DNA of 64,000 nucleotides from Cryptomeria japonica (taxonomy: Eukaryota; Streptophyta; Pinopsida; Cupressales; Cupressaceae). The stretch lies in contig NC_081405.1 of NCBI RefSeq assembly GCF_030272615.1, positions 654,306,920 through 654,370,919 of the forward strand, in the 5' to 3' direction. Shown one piece after another: positions 59,214 to 64,000 of the stretch; position 1 is the stretch's first letter, and every line of letters begins with the position of its first letter. Under the pieces are notes generated by a model, which searched no databases, was not told the DNA's origin, and worked only from the letters and a program-made list of their open reading frames with translations. The position numbers and the translations under genes are program-made.

Positions 59214-59255
59214 TAGATCCTCTAGAAGAAGCTTGACTTCTTGAGGAGATACAAG

Positions 59256-60739
59256 ATGGAAACCTATGTGTTCAAGGACAATTCAAGATTTGATGGAAGC
59301 AATTATGCTGTATGGAAAGACCAGATGGAACTTCACCTAAAGTGTCTTGGAGATAAGTATTGGAAGATTACAAAGAATGTCTACAATGTTCCTCAAAATG
59401 GACTGGTTTTTGCTATTGAGATCAAGGATATTGAACATAACATAAGAGCTAAGGAAGCATTGTTGAGTGCTTTGACCGATTCGGAGATGACTAATGTGAT
59501 GGATTTGAAGACTGTACATGAGATTTGGAAGAAGCTAGAAACCTTGTATGAAGGAGATGCTCAAGTCAAAGTAGCTAAGTTGCAAAGTTTGAAAGGAAAG
59601 TATGCAGCATTAAATATGGGAGAATCAGAAGATGAAAACATAACATCCTTCATTGCTAAAGTGAATGAGCTTGTCATGAACATCAGATGTGCCGATGGAA
59701 CTCTTGAAGAAGATAAGATTGTTTATAAGGTGCTGAGATCATTGCCTCATGCTTACAAGCATAAATTAGCTGCTATTGATGAAATCTAAAGTATGACTAC
59801 TATGACAAGAGACATGTTGGTTGGAAAGCTTGTTGCATTTGAGTTGAGTGAATTTGGAGAATCACATGGAAAATATGAGACTGCATTCAAAGCCTCTGTA
59901 TTCGGGAAGTAGAAGTATGATCCGAGAGAAATTTCATGTTGAGTTTCTAGATATGAAATAGAAAAGAGAGAGATGTAAGAGAAATAAAGGGATTTGGATG
60001 AGCTTGAAGCCCTTATTGCTAGAATATTGCCTAAAGGAGCCAATAAGTATGATGTAAATTTACCTTTAAAATGTTTTTCTTGTAAATTTGCCTTGAAAGG
60101 AAGTCTATGCATGATAAGAATGATAAATTTGAAAGGAATGATAGATCTGATAAATATGATAGATATGAGAAGCATGAAAAGAATGATAAGCCCCAGAAGC
60201 CTAACCAGAAGTTCAAATATCAAAAAAGATGTTACTATGCCATTGATGAAGGTGTAACAAATGAAGAATCAAAAAATGGGAATTCATAAGATGAATTTGT
60301 ATTTATTCCAATCAAGGAAGATGATTTGGTACCAGTGAGTCCTACAAGATGCATTGTTGAGGAGAAAGATTTGGCTTCTAAGATTAAAGAGAAAGATGAA
60401 TGGGTGATTGACATCGGTTGTTCACATCATATTACAGGTGATAAAATAAAATTTGTGAATATGGAAAGGTATGATGGTGGTATAGTGAGACTTGTAGATG
60501 GCAAAGCTTGTGTGATCCATGGTAGAGGTTCAATTTCTTTTGATGGTAAGCATAACACCGATGATGTCTTATATGTTGAAGGTTTAAAGCATAGGCTTTT
60601 GAATGTTGGATAGATAGTTGACAAGGGATATGATTTGCAATTCAAGAATGGAAAGTGCAAGATCTTAAATGCCTTTGGTATAGAGATTGCATTAGGAACT
60701 AAGACTAAAGGTAATATCTTTCACTTCAATGTTGGTGAC
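59256..60739 (+). pseudogene. Copia gag and partial protease, cut by an Athila-like insertion
   Basis: The gag start METYVFKDN at 59256 opens the copia-type gag domain (FDGSNYAVWKDQMELHLK, IWKKLETLYEGD, LPHAYKHK) to a stop at 59787. The frame continues with stops and shifts through LPLKCFSC, half of a zinc knuckle whose second half is lost, and a Lys/Asp-rich stretch (60107-60289). The protease region at 60326-60613 reads WVIDIGCSHHITGD, so the usual active-site DSG is DIG. The frame runs on to NIFHFNVGD at 60739, where copia normally enters the GAG-pre-integrase domain; the Athila LTR begins at exactly that point. Integrase, RT and the 3' LTR are not in the window. Confidence 0.88.
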
Positions 60740-61990
60740 TGATGAGTTGAGACATTAGCATCTTTTTATTCCTAGAACTCATCATTTTTTCTCATATTTT
60801 GATAATGGGATAGTGATGATGTATTAAAATTTGACTATATGCATTTCATATGTTAAGCTGAACCTATTAAATCATGTTTTATATTTGCCAGTTGTTCCTC
60901 CAGCCATGTGATTCATTCATTTTGTCATGTGGATTGTCTTAGGCAATATCATGAGTGAAATTAATAGATGTTTTGATTAATTAAAATAGATGTGTATATG
61001 CTTGTATGTTCTTTCTTTTGAATTGTAGGAATAATTATGATGTTGCGGTGAAAACTCTCCTGTCATGCCAATTGCAGTAAGAGATATTCAAGGAGGTGAC
61101 TAAAAGATGAAATCAATGGAGAAGATGATGAGCATAAGGAACAATAGAGGAGAAGTAGGTGCACAATACTCATTGATGTCTGACTCAAGTGGGCATTAGT
61201 ATTGTAAATACCACCACGCTATGTTATGGTTGTGGTTTGGTTTACATCCACATTATCAGTGGCTTAACTCCTACTGTTTCCCTTCATGAATATTATCCGC
61301 CTCTTCTCTTCAGCATGATCTGTGTTGTAGGAAATATTTTTTTTCTTTTAAATAAGGATCTTTGTCTCTTTTGAGAGGTTAGAAAGAAAAGAGAAGAAAA
61401 AGAACAGAAGATTAGAAATAAAGTGATAGAGCGTTTTGAGTTTCTTTTGATTCTGAATAATGTATTGACTTTTGAGGAACAATGAATAAAGATATGTTAT
61501 TCTGAGCACATAAATTTATTTATGGAAGCCTGAAAGCACTCATCCAAGGGGGACCACTTGGTGAGTGTTCCTGTTCCTTTGTTAAAATTAGTTTTCTTCT
61601 TTATTTGCAGTAGACTATTCCTATAGCCATTGGAAATAGATCCATTGACTACTCCTATAGCCAAAGCAAACAGAGTAATTCCTATTTGTTAGCTTTGGAC
61701 TTAGTATTTCTTGAATGAAATTTATATTAATGCAGAGCTTTTCCTATAGCCATTCAGTTGTCTCAATTCTTGCTTACCTTTCCCACATAGATGTTAGTTG
61801 CTGCAGTAATGTAGGGTAGCTATCGCAGGAACTTAGTACATATATAGTGCATACCCATTTCAAGTATTACGTCCCTAGGTTGACAATCAAATGAACACTA
61901 GCTATGAAAATAGTAATTTCACAAAGTGAATGTCCAAAATTCGTGTTGAGACTTTAACTACAGCTATTATTCTTATTGGTGGGCTGAACA
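60740..61990 (+). repeat. Athila-like 5' LTR
   Basis: From TGATGAGTTGAGAC at 60740 to GGGCTGAACA at 61990 (1,251 bp). The start is set by the point where the copia frame ends abruptly, and the end by the tRNA-Asp-type primer site four bases on. The 3' LTR lies outside the window. The left flank GTGAC would be the target duplication. ORFs within are not genes. Confidence 0.75.
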
Positions 61991-61994
61991 TTTT

Positions 61995-62012
61995 TGGCGT
62001 CGTTACTGGGGA
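61995..62012 (+). other. Primer-binding site, tRNA-Asp type
   Basis: TGGCGTCGTTACTGGGGA, close to the TGGCGCCGTTGCCGGGGA site of Athila/Tat elements, with two C-to-T and one G-to-A change. Confidence 0.85.
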
Positions 62013-62111
62013 TGGTGTCAAACTAAGAACCTGTTATGGTTATTGTCTCTTTAGTTTTCAGTTTAATTATTTTTGATAGACCTGATTGTTAAATAATTTC
62101 TATGAACCTGC

Positions 62112-64000
62112 ATGCATAGGCGAAGAAGAGATGTTCAAGGTAGATTCCTACCCAGTTATCCTAATCATGTAGGAATTGATCCCTTAGATGTAAATCCTTT
62201 TTCTAAACTTTATCAAACCCCAGAGAATTTGAACCACCCTAAATCTGAATTTCCTGAGAACAACCTCCATTTCCTTTTTGGATCTCCAAAAGAAGAACTT
62301 CGTCTAGTAAACTCCCTTAAAAGTCTAATGCAATGAAATCCACCTCCTGGTGGGAATAATCCACGCCCACCTTTGACACCAACATTTGAGTTTCCTATAT
62401 CTGATCAGCATGATAATGCTAATATCAAGAACATTTCAGCTTCTTCCCTCCCTAAATTCTATGGATTAGTGACAGAGGATCCAGACACATTCCTATTTGA
62501 GTTTGACATTCTCTGTAGGAGTTTTGATTATACTAGAGATGCTCATAGACTCAAGATATTTCCTTCCACTTTGAAAGAATCATCTTTAAGATGGTTTATG
62601 AGCCTAGGAAGTAGCACAATTACTACATGGGATGAGATGAAGCGATTGTTTATTGAAAAGTACAAGGATTATTGTAGAGGCATTGATCGCCATGGGGATG
62701 ATATTTTTAGAATGACACAGAAAGAAGATGAGAGCATTGAATATTATCCAGAGAGATTTCTATTCAGTGTCAAAAAGTCCAAGCATAGCACACTAAATAA
62801 AGATTCCCTCAAGCTGATATTTTTGAGAGGAATCAGTGATGAATGCATTGATGATTTGGATCTTATGGGAGGAGGTGAAATAACACAATCCACATGGAAT
62901 GACATTGGACAAATTTGTCAGAAGTATTCTAGATCTGCTTCTAAAAAAATAGGCATTTCAAGCCAGGAGTTTCTTCATCGACATCTGGTACTGGAGTTTA
63001 TAGAATGGAACTTAGCCATTTGTTGAAGGACTTTAAGGAGGATATCATAAATAATATGGCTACTCAACTGGACACCCTCTCAGCCAAGAAGAAGCATGAA
63101 GAAGCTGATGTAGTTCTTGCAGAATTCTGCCCTAATGTAGACAAAGGAAAAGAGACTGCAAATGTAAAATGGTTGCAAATATTGAAGTTCCTGACTTCAA
63201 GACAATACAAGGTGATGATGAACAAGTTTTCTATGTTTCTCAAAGAAGGCCAAACTTTCAAAGACAAGGTATGCCTCCTGGTCAACTTTCTTTTTCTGGT
63301 TATAATGGAAATTCCTATGTAACAAATAATCAATGGCAATCACCATATGCTCAAAAATTTTGTAGTTATCCAAACTAGTATGGTCCTCAAGGCCAAGGGC
63401 AGCATTTTGCTAGTCAAACTCCACAGTGGCAGTAGCCACAAGGATATTGGTCTCCACCTTAGGGACAATGGCAACAATTTCAAAGAAATTGGCAACCTTC
63501 TCCTTAATGGAGGGGGAGTCAACCATGGACCAATCAGTCTTCTGAATATCAGCAGCCTATGCAATAGCCACAACCACCTGCAATAATGCCTCCCCCTGTA
63601 GCCACTACTGTTCCACCTAAACCCACATAGTTGCCTACTCAATCAATGTCGAATCCTAATAGCAAATCTCAGAAACAACAAGTTTATTTAGCTGATCCTA
63701 ATCAATACCCAATCTATTCTTTATCTATAAGTGATATTCACCTTAGATCTAGCACAACTCTGCCTAAACCATCCCCTCCTATTATAACCAAAATACCCAA
63801 AGAATAAGAAATATCTAGTCCAATAGTCCCAATACCTCAAAAATAGCAACTACCCCCATTTCCTCAGAGGTTGCAAGAAAAAGAGGTTCTTCCAGAACAA
63901 GAGCTAGGTTTTGATATTATAGATCAACTGAAACGCGTATGTGTTAAAATCCCATTGTTACAAGCAATAAATGATGTTTCTGTATATAGTAAGGCACTTA
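62112..64000 (+). pseudogene. Athila-like gag and start of protease
   Basis: Opens near 62112 (RRRRDVQGRF), has a TGA at 62334, then a 217-codon stretch (62373-63026) with the Retrotrans_gag core: SSLPKFYGLVTEDPDTFLFE, LRWFMSLGSSTITTWDEMKR. After a frame change a Gln/Pro-rich tail (63169-63880) is broken by several stops, mostly TAG at positions where Gln is expected. The last part, ELGFDIIDQLKRV and VKIPLLQAIND, matches the segment before the Athila protease. The element continues beyond the right edge, with RT and integrase presumably outside. No intact product. Confidence 0.85.

Overview
The window looks like nuclear DNA of a land plant with a large, repeat-choked genome. It holds one intact single-exon gene in 64 kb, nested plant-type LTR retrotransposons (Ty3/gypsy chromovirus, Tat-like and Athila-like; Ty1/copia), LINE remnants, a 5S-derived plant repeat and a 5.3-kb satellite. 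A gymnosperm would fit the density and age of the repeats, but that is only an inference; the sequence does not name the species.

Layout. 1-1350: nothing recognised. 1436-2120: GA-rich tract, then a block packed with GTCGGAA/TTCCGAC motifs in nested inverted repeats. 2127-2872 and 11849-13728: two halves of one old copy (copy A, minus strand) of a protein family I do not recognise, split by an almost complete chromovirus (2873-11848, minus, LTRs about 2.16 kb). 14090-15300: degenerate ~127-bp tandem repeats upstream of copy A. 15965-20909: a second copy (copy B, minus) of the same gene, split by a copia solo LTR (16687-18059) with a perfect 5-bp target duplication. 21180-22160: the tandem repeats again. 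22491-28331: a second chromovirus (plus) with a truncated 5' LTR. 28332-31756: copia LTR pieces. 31757-37050: a satellite whose ~140-bp unit folds back on itself. 37740-39800: LINE remnants. 40917-42566: the intact gene, a secreted copper-radical oxidase of the glyoxal/galactose oxidase family (minus). 43266-44670: four units of a 5S rRNA-derived, Cassandra-like repeat. 46275-47720: a badly decayed third copy (copy C, plus) of the unknown family. 48888-50090: a decayed pseudogene of the oxidase. 50112-58343: a copia LTR split by a Tat-like Gag-protease element without reverse transcriptase. 58344-60739: 5' part of a copia element. 60740-64000: an Athila-like element that interrupted it and runs off the right edge.

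How it fits together. Only the oxidase appears functional. The rest is a stratigraphy of insertions: the unknown family is oldest (it hosts a gypsy and a copia insertion), the oxidase pseudogene was later cut by copia, that copia LTR by the Tat-like element, and the right-hand copia by Athila. Stops and lost catalytic residues are often C-to-T or G-to-A changes, as expected from deamination of methylated cytosine in silenced DNA; the intact oxidase has kept its CpG sites. The best candidates for something undescribed are the unknown gene family with its upstream palindromic tandem repeats, the self-complementary satellite, and the 5S-promoter repeats just upstream of the oxidase.
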